DNA of 64,000 nucleotides from Streptomyces cinerochromogenes (GCF_014648635.1 NZ_BMRM01000026.1:1-64000), one strand, 5' to 3'. Positions 9,548 to 18,233 are shown, counted from the stretch's first letter. Numbers and translations: made by a program. The notes: generated by a model not told the origin, from the letters alone.

Positions 9548-10675
9548 CTCGACGAGGAGCTTCTCCCGCAGCTGGGCCAGTGTGCGGGCCAGCAGCCGGG
9601 AGACGTGCATCTGGGAGATGCCGACCTCCTGCGCGATCTGCGACTGGGTCATGTTCCCGAAGAAGCGCAGCAGCAGGATCCGCTTCTCGCGCGGCGGCAG
9701 GTCCTCCAGCAGTGGCTTGAGGGACTCGCGGTACTCCACGCCCTCCAGCGCCTCGTCCTCGGCGCCCAGGGTGTCGGCGACCGCGGGCGACTCGTCGTCC
9801 GTGTCGGGGACGTCCAGGGACAGCGTGGAGTACGCGTTGGCGGACTCCAGGCCCTCCAGGACCTCCTCCTCGGAGATGGCGAGCTTCTCGGCCAGCTCGT
9901 GCACGGTCGGGGACCGGCCGTGCAGCTGGGACAGCTCGGCCGTCGCGGTGGTCAGCGCGAGCCGCAGCTCCTGGAGCCGGCGCGGCACCCGGACCGCCCA
10001 GCCCTTGTCGCGGAAGTGCCGCTTGATCTCGCCGACGACGGTCGGGGTGGCGTACGTGGAGAACTCCACACCGCGCTCGGGATCGAACCGGTCGACGGAC
10101 TTGATCAGACCGATCGTCGCGACCTGCGTGAGGTCGTCCAGCGGCTCGCCGCGGTTGCGGAAGCGGCGCGCCAGGTGCTCCACGAGCGGCAGGTGCATGC
10201 GGACCAGCTGGTTGCGCAGCTCCGCGTACTCCGTGCTGCCCTCCCGCAGGGTGCGCAGCTCGATGAACTTCGCCCGTGCCCCGCTGCGGTCCTGGGCGTC
10301 GTGCTGCACGGCCTGTACGGCCTCCGTGCCCGGCGCGTCGTCCTCGGCGTGTCGCTCGTGCTCGCTCATCGTCCCGCCCGTAGCCCTTCCCCGAGGCCTC
10401 GCCCCCGCTCGGACCCCGGTTCCGGCGCCGTCGCGTGCCGGGGGCGGTGTGCCGTCCGCGGCATCGTCACCGCCGGCTCGCGCGGAGTCGTCCTCCGGGT
10501 GCGGCCTGGCCTGCTCGGGGATGCCGTCGATGCCGTCCGCCATGCGCCGGGAACCGTCCCGGGGATCCGCCCCGGAGGTCTCGGCGCTGGTCGACCAGGG
10601 GGCACCCCCGTCCCCGGTCGGCAGCTCCCGTGTGCCGCGCTCTTCGTCCCGCACCGGCCCGTCCCCGTTCCTCAC
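9542..10675 (-). CDS. sigH: SigH, SigB/SigF-family stress-response sigma factor
   Basis: An RNA polymerase sigma factor of the SigB/F/G type. Region 2 (VEHLARRFRNRGEPLDDLTQVATIG, FSTYATPTVVGEIKRHFRD), region 3 and the region 4 HTH (MTQSQIAQEVGISQMHVSRLL) are intact. S. coelicolor SigH is known to be made in several sizes from one gene. Here the frame allows GTG 10675, which overlaps the anti-sigma stop as GTGA, then GTG 10654, ATG 10543 and ATG 10369 (MSEHERH); the last leaves the conserved core of 275 residues. I give the longest coupled form. The N-terminal extension (about 100 residues) is acidic, Gly/Pro-rich and probably disordered. Confidence 0.88.
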   Translation of the reverse strand: MRNGDGPVRDEERGTRELPTGDGGAPWSTSAETSGADPRDGSRRMADGIDGIPEQARPHPEDDSARAGGDDAADGTPPPARDGAGTGVRAGARPRGRATGGTMSEHERHAEDDAPGTEAVQAVQHDAQDRSGARAKFIELRTLREGSTEYAELRNQLVRMHLPLVEHLARRFRNRGEPLDDLTQVATIGLIKSVDRFDPERGVEFSTYATPTVVGEIKRHFRDKGWAVRVPRRLQELRLALTTATAELSQLHGRSPTVHELAEKLAISEEEVLEGLESANAYSTLSLDVPDTDDESPAVADTLGAEDEALEGVEYRESLKPLLEDLPPREKRILLLRFFGNMTQSQIAQEVGISQMHVSRLLARTLAQLREKLLVEE

Positions 10676-11088
10676 GCCGGCCCGGGGCCGGCGCCGCGCT
10701 GTTTGTAGAGGCTGATCGAGACCGTCTTGTCCTCGTCCACGGCGGACGAGACCTTGCCCGCGAGGGCCGACAGCACGGTCCAGGCGAAGGTGTCCCGCGA
10801 CGGGGCGTGGCCGTCCGTGGTCGGCGCGGACACCGTGACCTCGAGCGAGTCGTCCACGAGCCGGAAGACACAGCTGAGCACCGAGCCGGGCACGGCTTGC
10901 TGGAGCAGGATCGCGCAGGCCTCGTCCACGGCGATGCGCAGGTCCTCGATCTCGTCCAGGGTGAAGTCCAAGCGGGCCGCCAGACCGGCCGTGGCCGTCC
11001 GCAGCACCGACAGGTAGGCACCCGCAGCCGGAAGCCGGACTTCCACGAAGTCCTGGTTCGCCGCGGGCTCGCCTGCGATCTGGGACAC
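10672..11088 (-). CDS. rshA: Anti-sigma factor for SigH (RsbW-like kinase fold)
   Basis: A 138-residue GHKL/HATPase protein of the RsbW type that binds and inhibits SigH. The name rshA/prsH is used in S. coelicolor. The N box is DLRIAVDEACAIL (about 50-62). The C-terminal part (DTFAWTVLSALAGKVSSA) is the usual RsbW end, with a poorly preserved G2 box. GTG 11088 (MSQIAGEP) was chosen because GGAGG lies five bases upstream; ATG 11100 is an alternative but has no ribosome site. It is the first gene of the rshA-sigH operon, with a 4-base overlap to sigH. Confidence 0.85.
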   Translation of the reverse strand: MSQIAGEPAANQDFVEVRLPAAGAYLSVLRTATAGLAARLDFTLDEIEDLRIAVDEACAILLQQAVPGSVLSCVFRLVDDSLEVTVSAPTTDGHAPSRDTFAWTVLSALAGKVSSAVDEDKTVSISLYKQRGAGPGPA

Positions 11089-11217
11089 CCTCACCTCCAT
11101 GGTGGTACAAGCTTTACGGGGCCGAGGGTCGCCCCCCGGGGTAACGCGTACGTGGTTCAAGCGGTGACGCTATCGCGCTCCGAACGTTGCTGTCCCCGGG
11201 ACCCCAACCCCCTGGCG

Positions 11218-11230
11218 TCACTCACAGTAA
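11218..11230. promoter_or_regulatory. BldD box in the rshA-sigH promoter region
   Basis: TCACTCACAGTAA fits the BldD consensus TNAC-N5-GTNA exactly. It lies 130 bp upstream of rshA. BldD repression of a sigH promoter is established in S. coelicolor, so this is very likely the same operator. Confidence 0.7.
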
Positions 11231-11298
11231 AGCTGTGGATACGCTCCGTGTCTAGAGGGTTTGCGGGCCCAAATGGGAAGAGCGCGCGCCGGGTTGAC

Positions 11299-11323
11299 GT
11301 ACCCAGAGGTCAGACGCTCGAAC
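11299..11323 (-). promoter_or_regulatory. SigB-like promoter of rshA-sigH
   Basis: On the minus strand GTTCG, a 14-base spacer and GGGTAC match the SigB/SigH-type promoter layout (GTTT/GTTC, N14-16, GGGTAY). This would let SigH transcribe its own operon. Confidence 0.5.
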
Positions 11324-11453
11324 CGTCGTGCGGCAGCCGCCGCATGCAGTGTCACACGAGAAGGCGGTCGGGCGGGACGGTCTCGCCCACACGAGCACAT
11401 CTCACCAGCTCAGGAGCACGGGTCGCACGAGCCCGTGGTCGTACGGGCACGGG

Positions 11454-11714
11454 TCACACGAGCACGTGGTCGACGAAGCACCACCGCCAGTCCTCGCCGG
11501 GCTCGAAGGTCCGCATCACCGGGTGACCCGACTTCTCGTGGTGCTCCGTCGCGTGCCGGCCCGGCGAGGAGTCGCAGCAGCCGACGTGACCGCAGGTGAG
11601 GCACAACCGCAGCTGTACGGGGTGGGTGCCGTCCCGCAGGCACTCGGGACAGGTCGGGTCGAGGGGCTCCGGTTCCGGGTGCGGCAGCGCGGCGGCGTGC
11701 GTGCACTGTTTCAT
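11454..11714 (-). CDS. UBP-type zinc-finger protein
   Basis: An 86-residue protein made almost entirely of one ZnF-UBP domain. Ligand candidates are C4 and H6, the CPEC pair, CLTCGHVGCCDSSPGRHATEHHEKSGH (broken here as CLTCGHVGCCD, then HATEHHEKSGH), and the closing W-R-W-C-F-V-D motif. In eukaryotes this fold binds the ubiquitin C-terminus. In bacteria it is often encoded beside, or fused to, Na+/H+ antiporters, and here it is divergent from one with a 60-bp gap. Its bacterial ligand is unknown. The ATG at 11714 was chosen from the domain boundary. Confidence 0.8.
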   Translation of the reverse strand: MKQCTHAAALPHPEPEPLDPTCPECLRDGTHPVQLRLCLTCGHVGCCDSSPGRHATEHHEKSGHPVMRTFEPGEDWRWCFVDHVLV

Positions 11715-11774
11715 GATTGCCAGATTACGACGGGCGTGCGGGTGGCCGCGCGAAGACGAGGGTGGGCGAAGACC

Positions 11775-13358
11775 ATGGACGTGATGCCGCTGCTGTTGCT
11801 GGTGGCGGGCAGTGCCGCGGTGGCCGCGGCGGCGCGGCGCACCCCCGTGCCGGCGCCCCTGCTGCTGGTCGCGGCGGGCCTGGTGGTCTCGTACATCCCC
11901 GGTGTGCCGTCCTACACCCTCGATCCGCACATCGTCCTGCCGCTGCTGCTGCCCCCGCTGCTGTACACCTCGGCGACCGACAGCTCCTACCTCGACCTGC
12001 GGGCGCAGCTGCGGCCGGTGGCGCTGCTCTCGGTGGGCTACGTGCTCTTCGCGACCGTCGTCGTCGGCTGGGCCGCCCATCTGCTCGTCCCCGGTCTGCC
12101 GCTGACCGCCGCGCTGGTGCTGGGCGCGGTGGTGGCCCCGCCGGACGCGGTGGCGGCGACGGCGGTCGCGCGCCGGGTCGGCCTGCCCTCCCGGATCACC
12201 ACCATCCTGCAGGGCGAGTCCCTGCTGAACGACGCCACGGCGATCACTGCCTACAAGGTCGCGCTCGGCGCGGCCGTCGGCGCGGGGGCCACCTGGGCCG
12301 GCGGCATCCGCGAGTTCGCGCTCGCCGCGATCGGCGGTGTCGGCATCGGCCTCGTCCTCATGGCGCCCCTGCACTGGCTGCGCACCCACCTGACCGAGCC
12401 CCTGCTGCAGAACACGCTCTCGCTGCTGATCCCGTTCGTCGCCTACGGCGTCGCCGAGGGCGCCCACGCCTCCGGGGTGCTCGCGGTCGTGGTCGTCGCC
12501 CTGTACCTCGGCCACCGCGCGTGGGAGGTCGACTTCGCCACCCGGCTCCAGGAGGAGGCGGTGTGGAAGATGGTCGCCTTCGTACTGGAGTCCGCGGTCT
12601 TCGCCCTCATCGGTCTGCAGCTGCCGATCGTCCTCAAGCGGCTCGGCGAGTACGAGGGCGCCTCCGCCGCCTGGTACGCGGTCGCCGTCTTCGTGGTCGT
12701 GGTGGTGGCCCGGTTCGTCTGGGTCTACCCGGCCACCTTCCTGCCCCGGCTGCTGTCCGCGCGCATCAGGGAGCGCGAGGAGAACCCCACCTGGCGGGGC
12801 GCGATGGTCACCTCGTGGGCCGGCATGCGCGGTGTCGTCTCCCTGGCCATCGCCTTCGCGATCCCGCCGACCATGCCCGACGGCCCCCGCAACCTGATCC
12901 TCTTCCTGACCTTCACCACCGTCATCGGCACCCTCGTCGTCCAGGGCGTGACGCTGCCGCCGCTGATCCGGCTGCTGCGGTTCCCCGGCCGCGACCGGCA
13001 GGCCGAGACGCTCGCCGAGGCCAACGCCCAGGCGCAGGCCTCGCGGGCCGCGGAGGCCCGGCTGGACGACCTCCTCTCCGACGAGCGCAACACCCTGCCG
13101 CCGCCGCTCGCCGACCGGCTGCGCATGGTCCTGGAGCGTCGTCGCAACGCCGTCTGGGAGCGGCTCGGCCAGGTCAACCCGGTCACCGGCGAGTCCGTGG
13201 ACGACACCTACCGCCGGCTTTCCCGCGAGATGATCAGCGCCGAACGCGAGGTCTTCGTCAAGCTCCGCGACCTGCGCTACATCGACGACGAGATGCTGCG
13301 CGCGCTGCTGAGACGCCTGGACCTGGAGGAGGCGGCGGCCTTCAGGGAGGCCCACTAG
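11775..13358 (+). CDS. Na+/H+ antiporter, CPA1 family
   Basis: A 527-residue membrane protein with about 12 helices that exchanges Na+ (or K+) for protons and so helps control pH and salt. Diagnostic sequences are LPPLLYTSATDSSYLDLR (about 56-73), the ion-binding APPDAVAATAV (Asp in the central crossover helix, about 120) and ESLLNDATAITAY (about 146-158). A cytoplasmic tail of about 110 residues after residue 415 is charged and helical. It starts at ATG 11775, with GCGAAGACC before it. The divergent zinc-finger gene and the nearby stress sigma factor suggest a role in osmotic or ionic stress. Confidence 0.88.
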   Translation: MDVMPLLLLVAGSAAVAAAARRTPVPAPLLLVAAGLVVSYIPGVPSYTLDPHIVLPLLLPPLLYTSATDSSYLDLRAQLRPVALLSVGYVLFATVVVGWAAHLLVPGLPLTAALVLGAVVAPPDAVAATAVARRVGLPSRITTILQGESLLNDATAITAYKVALGAAVGAGATWAGGIREFALAAIGGVGIGLVLMAPLHWLRTHLTEPLLQNTLSLLIPFVAYGVAEGAHASGVLAVVVVALYLGHRAWEVDFATRLQEEAVWKMVAFVLESAVFALIGLQLPIVLKRLGEYEGASAAWYAVAVFVVVVVARFVWVYPATFLPRLLSARIREREENPTWRGAMVTSWAGMRGVVSLAIAFAIPPTMPDGPRNLILFLTFTTVIGTLVVQGVTLPPLIRLLRFPGRDRQAETLAEANAQAQASRAAEARLDDLLSDERNTLPPPLADRLRMVLERRRNAVWERLGQVNPVTGESVDDTYRRLSREMISAEREVFVKLRDLRYIDDEMLRALLRRLDLEEAAAFREAH

Positions 13359-13479
13359 CGTTCCGCTCCGGGGCGTTGCCGGGCTGTGGGCGACCGTCCG
13401 GGGCGTGGGGCGGTTGTGCGGGGCGGGGCGTGCGCGCCGGCCGGCTGCGGGGGGTACGGGGTGGTCGCGGTGGAGCCGC

Positions 13480-14403
13480 TTACGGGGCGGCTGCCGGGGG
13501 CTCCGGGAACGGCCGTCCCGTGACGACGGCGGCGATCGTCGTCCCGCGCGCGAAGGCGCCCTCCTCCGCCAGGGCGACGAGTCCGTACAGCAACTTGGCG
13601 ACATAGAGACGCTCCACGGGCAGTCCGTGGCGCTGCTCGAAGTCCCGTGCGAAATCCTCCAGGGCCGGGGTCGTACGGGCGTAACCGCCGCAGTGGAAGC
13701 GGTCGTCCAGGGACCAGGTGCCGCTGCGGGCGCCGAAGGCACGTTCCTGCAGGTCCCGTATCCCGTCCTCCAGGAAGCCGCCCCTCAGGACCGGTATGCC
13801 GAGCGCGCGCTGCCTCGCCGCCAGCCCGGCGGCGAGGCCGGCCAGGGTGCCGCCGGTGCCGCAGGCGACCGCGACGACCTCGGCGTGACCGCGCAGCTCC
13901 GCGCCGAGGTCACGGCAGCCGCGCACCGCCTCGGCGTTGCTGCCGCCCTCGGGGACGACGTACGCGTCCTCGGCGCCGGCCGCGCGCAGGATCGCGGACA
14001 GGGTCTCCGGTTCGGTCTTGCGGCGGTACGTCGACCGGTCCACGAAGTGCAGCCGCATGCCGTCGGCCGCGCACCGGGCCAGGGACGGGTTGAGCGGGCG
14101 GTCCGCCAGCTCCTGGCCCCGGACCACTCCGGTGGTGGACAGGCCCAGCAGGCGGCCCGCGGCGGCGGTGGCCCGCAGGTGGTTCGAATAGGCCCCGCCG
14201 AAGGTGACCAGCGCGCGGCCGTGCGCCGCCGCGATGTTCGGCACCAGCTTGCGCCACTTGTTGCCGATCAGCTCCGGGTGGATGAGATCGTCCCGCTTGA
14301 GCACCAGCCGGAGCCCGCGACGGCCGAAACGGTCGTCACGTATCTCGTGCAGGGGGGAGGGGAGGCGGGGGGTGAGGGGGGTGAGCGGGTCGGGGCTGGT
14401 CAC
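13480..14403 (-). CDS. PLP-dependent D-cysteine desulfhydrase / ACC deaminase-like enzyme
   Basis: A 307-residue fold-type II PLP enzyme. LKRDDLIHPELIGNKWRKL (about 32-50) carries the PLP lysine in the GNKWRKL motif, followed by the VTFGGAYSNHLRATAAAGR substrate loop and the phosphate-binding ACGTGGTLAGL. The family includes D-cysteine desulfhydrase, which makes pyruvate, H2S and ammonia, and 1-aminocyclopropane-1-carboxylate deaminase; the sequence does not separate them here. GTG 14403 (VTSPDPL) is the first start compatible with the family N-terminus. No clear ribosome site is seen. The C-terminus is a few Pro/Ala residues longer than typical. Confidence 0.75.
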   Translation of the reverse strand: MTSPDPLTPLTPRLPSPLHEIRDDRFGRRGLRLVLKRDDLIHPELIGNKWRKLVPNIAAAHGRALVTFGGAYSNHLRATAAAGRLLGLSTTGVVRGQELADRPLNPSLARCAADGMRLHFVDRSTYRRKTEPETLSAILRAAGAEDAYVVPEGGSNAEAVRGCRDLGAELRGHAEVVAVACGTGGTLAGLAAGLAARQRALGIPVLRGGFLEDGIRDLQERAFGARSGTWSLDDRFHCGGYARTTPALEDFARDFEQRHGLPVERLYVAKLLYGLVALAEEGAFARGTTIAAVVTGRPFPEPPAAAP

Positions 14404-14414
14404 GGCTTCATTGT

Positions 14415-14442
14415 CGCCCGCCGCCCGCCGCCCGCCGCCCGC
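14415..14442. repeat. Four copies of a 7-bp tandem repeat
   Basis: CGCCCGC is repeated four times head to tail just upstream of the PLP enzyme gene and downstream of the amidase gene. It is a simple-sequence tract likely to vary in copy number. Confidence 0.8.
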
Positions 14443-14483
14443 CGCGCGTCGCCGGTCGTCCGCCCGCCCCCGCCCCCGCGCCG

Positions 14484-15077
14484 CTACCCCTTCAGCCGCT
14501 CGGCGACCCGTTCCCTCAGCCAGGACATCGAGAAGCCCCGCGGGTCGATCTTCCCCGGCTGCCACTCCAGGTGGCCGATGACGGACCGTTCCGTCCACCC
14601 GTGGTGCCGGCACAGCGCCGCGGCGACCCGCTCGACGGCATCCAGCTGTTCCTCCGGCCACGGGTCCTCCCCGTCGCCGAGGTTCTCGCACTCGAAGCCG
14701 TAGAAGTGCCGGTTGCCGTCGGTGTTCGCCTCGTTGTCCGGCGGCAGCCCCTTCTCGGCGATCACCGCGCGCAGGACCTCGTCGTCACCCAGCCCGGCGT
14801 GGTTGGCGCGGCCGTAGCCGACCAGGTGCACCGTGCCGTCCTTCGTGATCACGCCGTGGCACAGCGGTCCGGGCAGGCCGTCGTAGCCGTCGCGGCACAG
14901 CTCCACGGTGCGCTCGCTGCCGCGGGTCACCGTGTGGTGGATCATCACGCCGTGGACGGGCCCCCAGGGGCCCTTGTGGTTGCGGTTGTGGTGCTGCCAG
15001 TCGCCGACCTCGGCGACCGTGACGCCCTCCGCCCTGAGCGCGTCCAGAAAGCCGCTCGCCGACATGGGTGGGGCCAT
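14484..15077 (-). CDS. N-acetylmuramoyl-L-alanine amidase, type 2 (PGRP fold)
   Basis: A 197-residue zinc amidase that cuts the bond between N-acetylmuramic acid and the stem peptide of peptidoglycan. The Zn ligands are in MIHHTVTRG (first His, about residue 46-47) and SVIGHLEWQPGKIDPRG (His and Asp), with YGFECENLG between. No signal peptide is present, so it either needs an unusual export route or acts after lysis. AAGGAG seven bases before ATG 15077 decides the start. The neighbours give no further clue. Confidence 0.85.
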   Translation of the reverse strand: MAPPMSASGFLDALRAEGVTVAEVGDWQHHNRNHKGPWGPVHGVMIHHTVTRGSERTVELCRDGYDGLPGPLCHGVITKDGTVHLVGYGRANHAGLGDDEVLRAVIAEKGLPPDNEANTDGNRHFYGFECENLGDGEDPWPEEQLDAVERVAAALCRHHGWTERSVIGHLEWQPGKIDPRGFSMSWLRERVAERLKG

Positions 15078-15401
15078 GCCCGACTCCTTCGTGCCGTGCC
15101 CGCCCGGCCGACGGTCGCGGCCGGATGTCCTGCCTGCTTCTACCGAAACCGGACGTCCCGGTACACATCGTTCGTATGGTGTGCGAGCCGATCCGGACAG
15201 CCGGGGCGCGCCGTAGAGGTCGGACGGGTCGGCAAGGGGTGGGGCCGGGGTGGGCGAGGTCCCTCTTTCTGCCCGCTAATCCGATGATCCATTCCCGCTC
15301 TTTCGGGTAATGGCGCCACCACGCTCCGTGCTGGAAGGCTCGGACGCGAGACCGGTGCTCGTGCGCATCGGCACCGGGCACGACACGGGAGGCATTTCTT
15401 T
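15078..15401 (+). promoter_or_regulatory. Divergent promoter region, amidase / encapsulin
   Basis: This 324-bp gap holds no supported gene. It contains the inverted repeat TTCCCG-CTCTTT-CGGGTAA (15292-15309), about 95 bp before the encapsulin gene, and AT-richer DNA around 15270-15300, the likely promoter of the encapsulin operon. I cannot assign hexamers with confidence. Confidence 0.4.
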
Positions 15402-16808
15402 ATGTCGGTAGGCGAAGAGGTCCGCACGGATCAGGGCAGGCCGCAGCAGTCCCTCGGGACGGCGGCAGCGCGGAACCTGGCCACCACCACCAAGTCCGTT
15501 CCGCAGATGCAGGAGATCAGCTCCCGCTGGCTGCTGCGCACGCTTCCCTGGGTCGACCTCCAGGGCGGCACCTACCGGGTGAACAGGAGGCTGACCTACG
15601 CCGTCGGCGACGGTCGCATCACCTTCGTCAAGACCGGCGACCAGGTCGAGGTCATCCCCAACGAACTGGGCGAACTGCCCGCCCTGCGGGCGTACGAGGA
15701 CGAGGAGGTGCTGACGGAGCTGGCCCGGCGCTGCCGTCAGCGCGACTTCGCGCCCGGCGAGGTGATCGCCGACTTCGGCAACCGGACGGACGAGGTCTAC
15801 CTGCTCGCGCACGGCCGCGTGGAGAAGATCGGCACGGGACCCTACGGCGACGACGCCGTGCTCGGCGTCCTCGCCGACGGCGCCTACTTCGGCGACCAGT
15901 CGCTGCTCGACCCGGAGGCGATCTGGGAGTACACCGTCCGCGCGGACACCCCGACCACGGTGCTGATCCTCGGCCGCCAGGACTTCGAACAGGTCGCGGA
16001 GCGCTCCGACTCGCTGCGCGCGCACCTCGAACGCCTGCGCGCGATCCCGGAGCAGCGGACCAACAAGTACGGCGAGAAGGAGGTCGAGCTGGCGGCCGGC
16101 CACTCCGGCGAGCCCGACATCCCGCACACCTTCGTGGACTACGAGCCACGGCCCCGCGAGTACGAACTGAGCATCGCCCAGACCGTGCTGCGCATCCACA
16201 CGCGCGTGGCCGACCTCTACAACCAGCCGATGAACCAGACCGAGCAGCAGCTGCGGCTGACGGTCGAGGCGCTGAAGGAGCGCCAGGAGCACGAGCTGGT
16301 CAACAACCCGGAGTTCGGCCTGCTCAGCAACTGCGAGTACGACCAGCGGATCCAGCCGCACGACGGCGTGCCCAGCCCGGACGACCTGGACGAGCTGCTC
16401 AGCCGCCGCCGGGGCACCAAGCTCCTGCTGGCCCACCCGCGCGCGATCGCCGCGATCGGGCGCGAGCTGAACAAGCGGGGGCTGGTCCCGGAGACCATCG
16501 ACATCGCCGGCAACCGCATCCCCACCTGGCGCGGGGTGCCGATCTACCCGTGCAACAAGATCCCGGTCAGCGAGGCCCGTACGACCTCCATCATCGCCAT
16601 GCGTACCGGCGAGGCCGAGCAGGGTGTCATCGGCCTGAGGCAGTCCGGCATCCCGGACGAGATCGAGCCGAGCCTGTCGGTCCGGTTCATGGGCATCAAC
16701 GAACAGGCCATCATCAAGTACCTGGTGACGGCGTACTACTCGGCCGCGGTCCTGGTGCCCGACGCGCTCGGCGTGCTGGAGAACGTCGAGATCGGCCGGT
16801 GGAGGTGA
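15402..16808 (+). CDS. eshA: Family 2B encapsulin shell protein with cyclic-nucleotide-binding domain (EshA type)
   Basis: A 468-residue protein of the EshA type. The N-terminal arm (1-95) is followed by an inserted CNB domain (about 100-210: [20 protein letters not shown], then YFGDQSLLD near 162). After it comes the long shell-forming part with an HK97-like fold, ending in [20 protein letters not shown] and [11 protein letters not shown]. Such proteins are now grouped as Family 2B encapsulins, which assemble into icosahedral protein compartments and load terpenoid-related enzymes. In S. griseus EshA is linked to development and ppGpp accumulation. GGGAGG ten bases before ATG 15402 decides the start. 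The next gene encodes a prenyl synthase, the expected cargo type. Confidence 0.88.
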   Translation: MSVGEEVRTDQGRPQQSLGTAAARNLATTTKSVPQMQEISSRWLLRTLPWVDLQGGTYRVNRRLTYAVGDGRITFVKTGDQVEVIPNELGELPALRAYEDEEVLTELARRCRQRDFAPGEVIADFGNRTDEVYLLAHGRVEKIGTGPYGDDAVLGVLADGAYFGDQSLLDPEAIWEYTVRADTPTTVLILGRQDFEQVAERSDSLRAHLERLRAIPEQRTNKYGEKEVELAAGHSGEPDIPHTFVDYEPRPREYELSIAQTVLRIHTRVADLYNQPMNQTEQQLRLTVEALKERQEHELVNNPEFGLLSNCEYDQRIQPHDGVPSPDDLDELLSRRRGTKLLLAHPRAIAAIGRELNKRGLVPETIDIAGNRIPTWRGVPIYPCNKIPVSEARTTSIIAMRTGEAEQGVIGLRQSGIPDEIEPSLSVRFMGINEQAIIKYLVTAYYSAAVLVPDALGVLENVEIGRWR

Positions 16809-16920
16809 CGTTTCCGCACGTCGCGGCCGTGTTCCCGCCCGCCGGTGCGGGTAGGCCCTTCGGGTATGCGTCCGGCAAGGCCGGTGACGCCGGCCTGCGC
16901 GGACCTGGCGAGGGGGAGGC

Positions 16921-18063
16921 ATGGCCGAGTTCATGACGGAGACCGAAGGACGTTCCACCGCTGTGCCGCGTCCCGGCACGGCGGGGGAGGCGCGGAAGAG
17001 GGCCGGGGGAGGCGCCGGCCCGGCCGACGCGCAGGAGGCGGCGGCACTGCTGGAGCGCACCCGGGCCCTGGTCGACCCGGAGCTGCGCGCGGCCGTGGAG
17101 TCGCTGCCCGGCGCCATGCGCCGGATCGGGCTGTACCACTTCGGCTGGCAGCACGCCGACGGCAGCCCGGCGGCGGGCAACGCGGGCAAGGCGATCAGGC
17201 CGGCACTCGTGCTGGCCGCCGCCGCGGCGCTCGGCGGACCGGCGGCCCGTACGGCGGCGGTCCGTGCCGCGGCGGCGGTCGAGCTGGTCCACAACTTCAC
17301 ACTGCTGCACGACGACGTGATGGACCGGGACACCACCCGCCGGCACCGGCCGACGGCCTGGGCCGTGTTCGGTGACGCCGGCGCGATCCTCGCCGGGGAC
17401 GCCCTCCAGGCGCTGGCCCTGCGGCTGCTCGCCGAGGACCCGCACCCGGCCTCCGTCCCGGCCGCGGCCCGGCTCGCGGCCTGTGTCGTGGAGCTGTGCG
17501 AGGGGCAGCACGCCGACTCCGACCTGGAGCAGCGCGCCCCGGACGCGGTCGGCCTGGACGAGGTGCTCGCCATGGCCGAGGCCAAGACCGGTGCCCTGCT
17601 GGGCTGCGCCTGCGCGCTCGGCGCGCTGTACGCGGGCGCCCGCGAGGAGGACGTGGCCGCGCTGGACGGCTTCGGCCGCCAGGCCGGGCTCGCCTTCCAG
17701 CTGATCGACGACGTCATCGGGATATGGGGGGACCCGCGGCACACGGGCAAGCCGGCCGGCGCGGATCTCGCCGCCCGCAAGAAGTCCCTGCCGGTGGTGG
17801 CGGCGCTCACCTCCGGCACCCCGGCGGCGGCCGAACTCGCCGCGCTGTACGCGAGGCCGTACCGCGTGGAGGAGGCGGAGCCCGGGGAGATCGCGCGCAC
17901 CGCCCTCGCGGTGGAGCGGGCCGGCGGCCGGGACTGGGCGCAGGCCGAGGCGGCCGACCGGATGGCCCGGGCCATGCAGGAACTGGCCCGCGCGGTTCCC
18001 GATCCCGAGGCGGCGGGCGGTCTGCTGGCCCTCGCCGAGTTCGTGACCCGGCGCACCAGCTGA
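16921..18063 (+). CDS. Polyprenyl diphosphate synthase, probable encapsulin cargo
   Basis: A 380-residue trans-isoprenyl diphosphate synthase that joins isopentenyl diphosphate to allylic primers. The first Asp-rich motif is DDVMD (131-135) with the RRHRPTAWAVFGD region, and the second is DDVIG (263-267) followed by IWGDPRHTGK. KAIRPALVL is the substrate-binding start of the core. The product length (C15 to C40) cannot be fixed from sequence. The first 45-50 residues are Gly/Ala/Pro/Arg-rich and disordered, unlike stand-alone enzymes, and resemble the N-terminal loading segments of Family 2 encapsulin cargos. It lies 112 bp behind the shell gene on the same strand with a strong GAGGGGGAGGC ribosome site. 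Confidence 0.87.
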   Translation: MAEFMTETEGRSTAVPRPGTAGEARKRAGGGAGPADAQEAAALLERTRALVDPELRAAVESLPGAMRRIGLYHFGWQHADGSPAAGNAGKAIRPALVLAAAAALGGPAARTAAVRAAAAVELVHNFTLLHDDVMDRDTTRRHRPTAWAVFGDAGAILAGDALQALALRLLAEDPHPASVPAAARLAACVVELCEGQHADSDLEQRAPDAVGLDEVLAMAEAKTGALLGCACALGALYAGAREEDVAALDGFGRQAGLAFQLIDDVIGIWGDPRHTGKPAGADLAARKKSLPVVAALTSGTPAAAELAALYARPYRVEEAEPGEIARTALAVERAGGRDWAQAEAADRMARAMQELARAVPDPEAAGGLLALAEFVTRRTS

Positions 18064-18173
18064 CGGCCGCCCGTCCCGGCGGCCGAGAAGACCCCGGAGT
18101 CCCCGGCCCGTGCGGCTCCTGACCCCGCACGGTCACCGGGGGCTCCGGCCTGTCCCGGCAAACCCCTTGCACC

Positions 18174-18215
18174 ACGACAGTTGGAGTACTACAAATGGAC
18201 CACTACAGCTGGAGC
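18174..18215. repeat. Three 14-bp direct repeats before the RibD-like gene
   Basis: ACGACAGTTGGAGT, ACTACAAATGGACC and ACTACAGCTGGAGC lie head to tail (core ACNACANNTGGA), ending 18 bp before the start codon at 18234. The regular spacing and position suggest an operator or activator array. Confidence 0.65.
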
Positions 18216-18233
18216 GAATGAAAAGAGACCCGC

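Noticed and set aside
11248-11256. A TGTCTAGAG sequence as a further dre site before sigH.
   Set aside because: Only half of the palindrome matches; the flanks do not fit the DasR core.
14415-14442. The 7-bp tandem repeats as a CRISPR array.
   Set aside because: The units are 7 bp with no spacers and no cas genes nearby.
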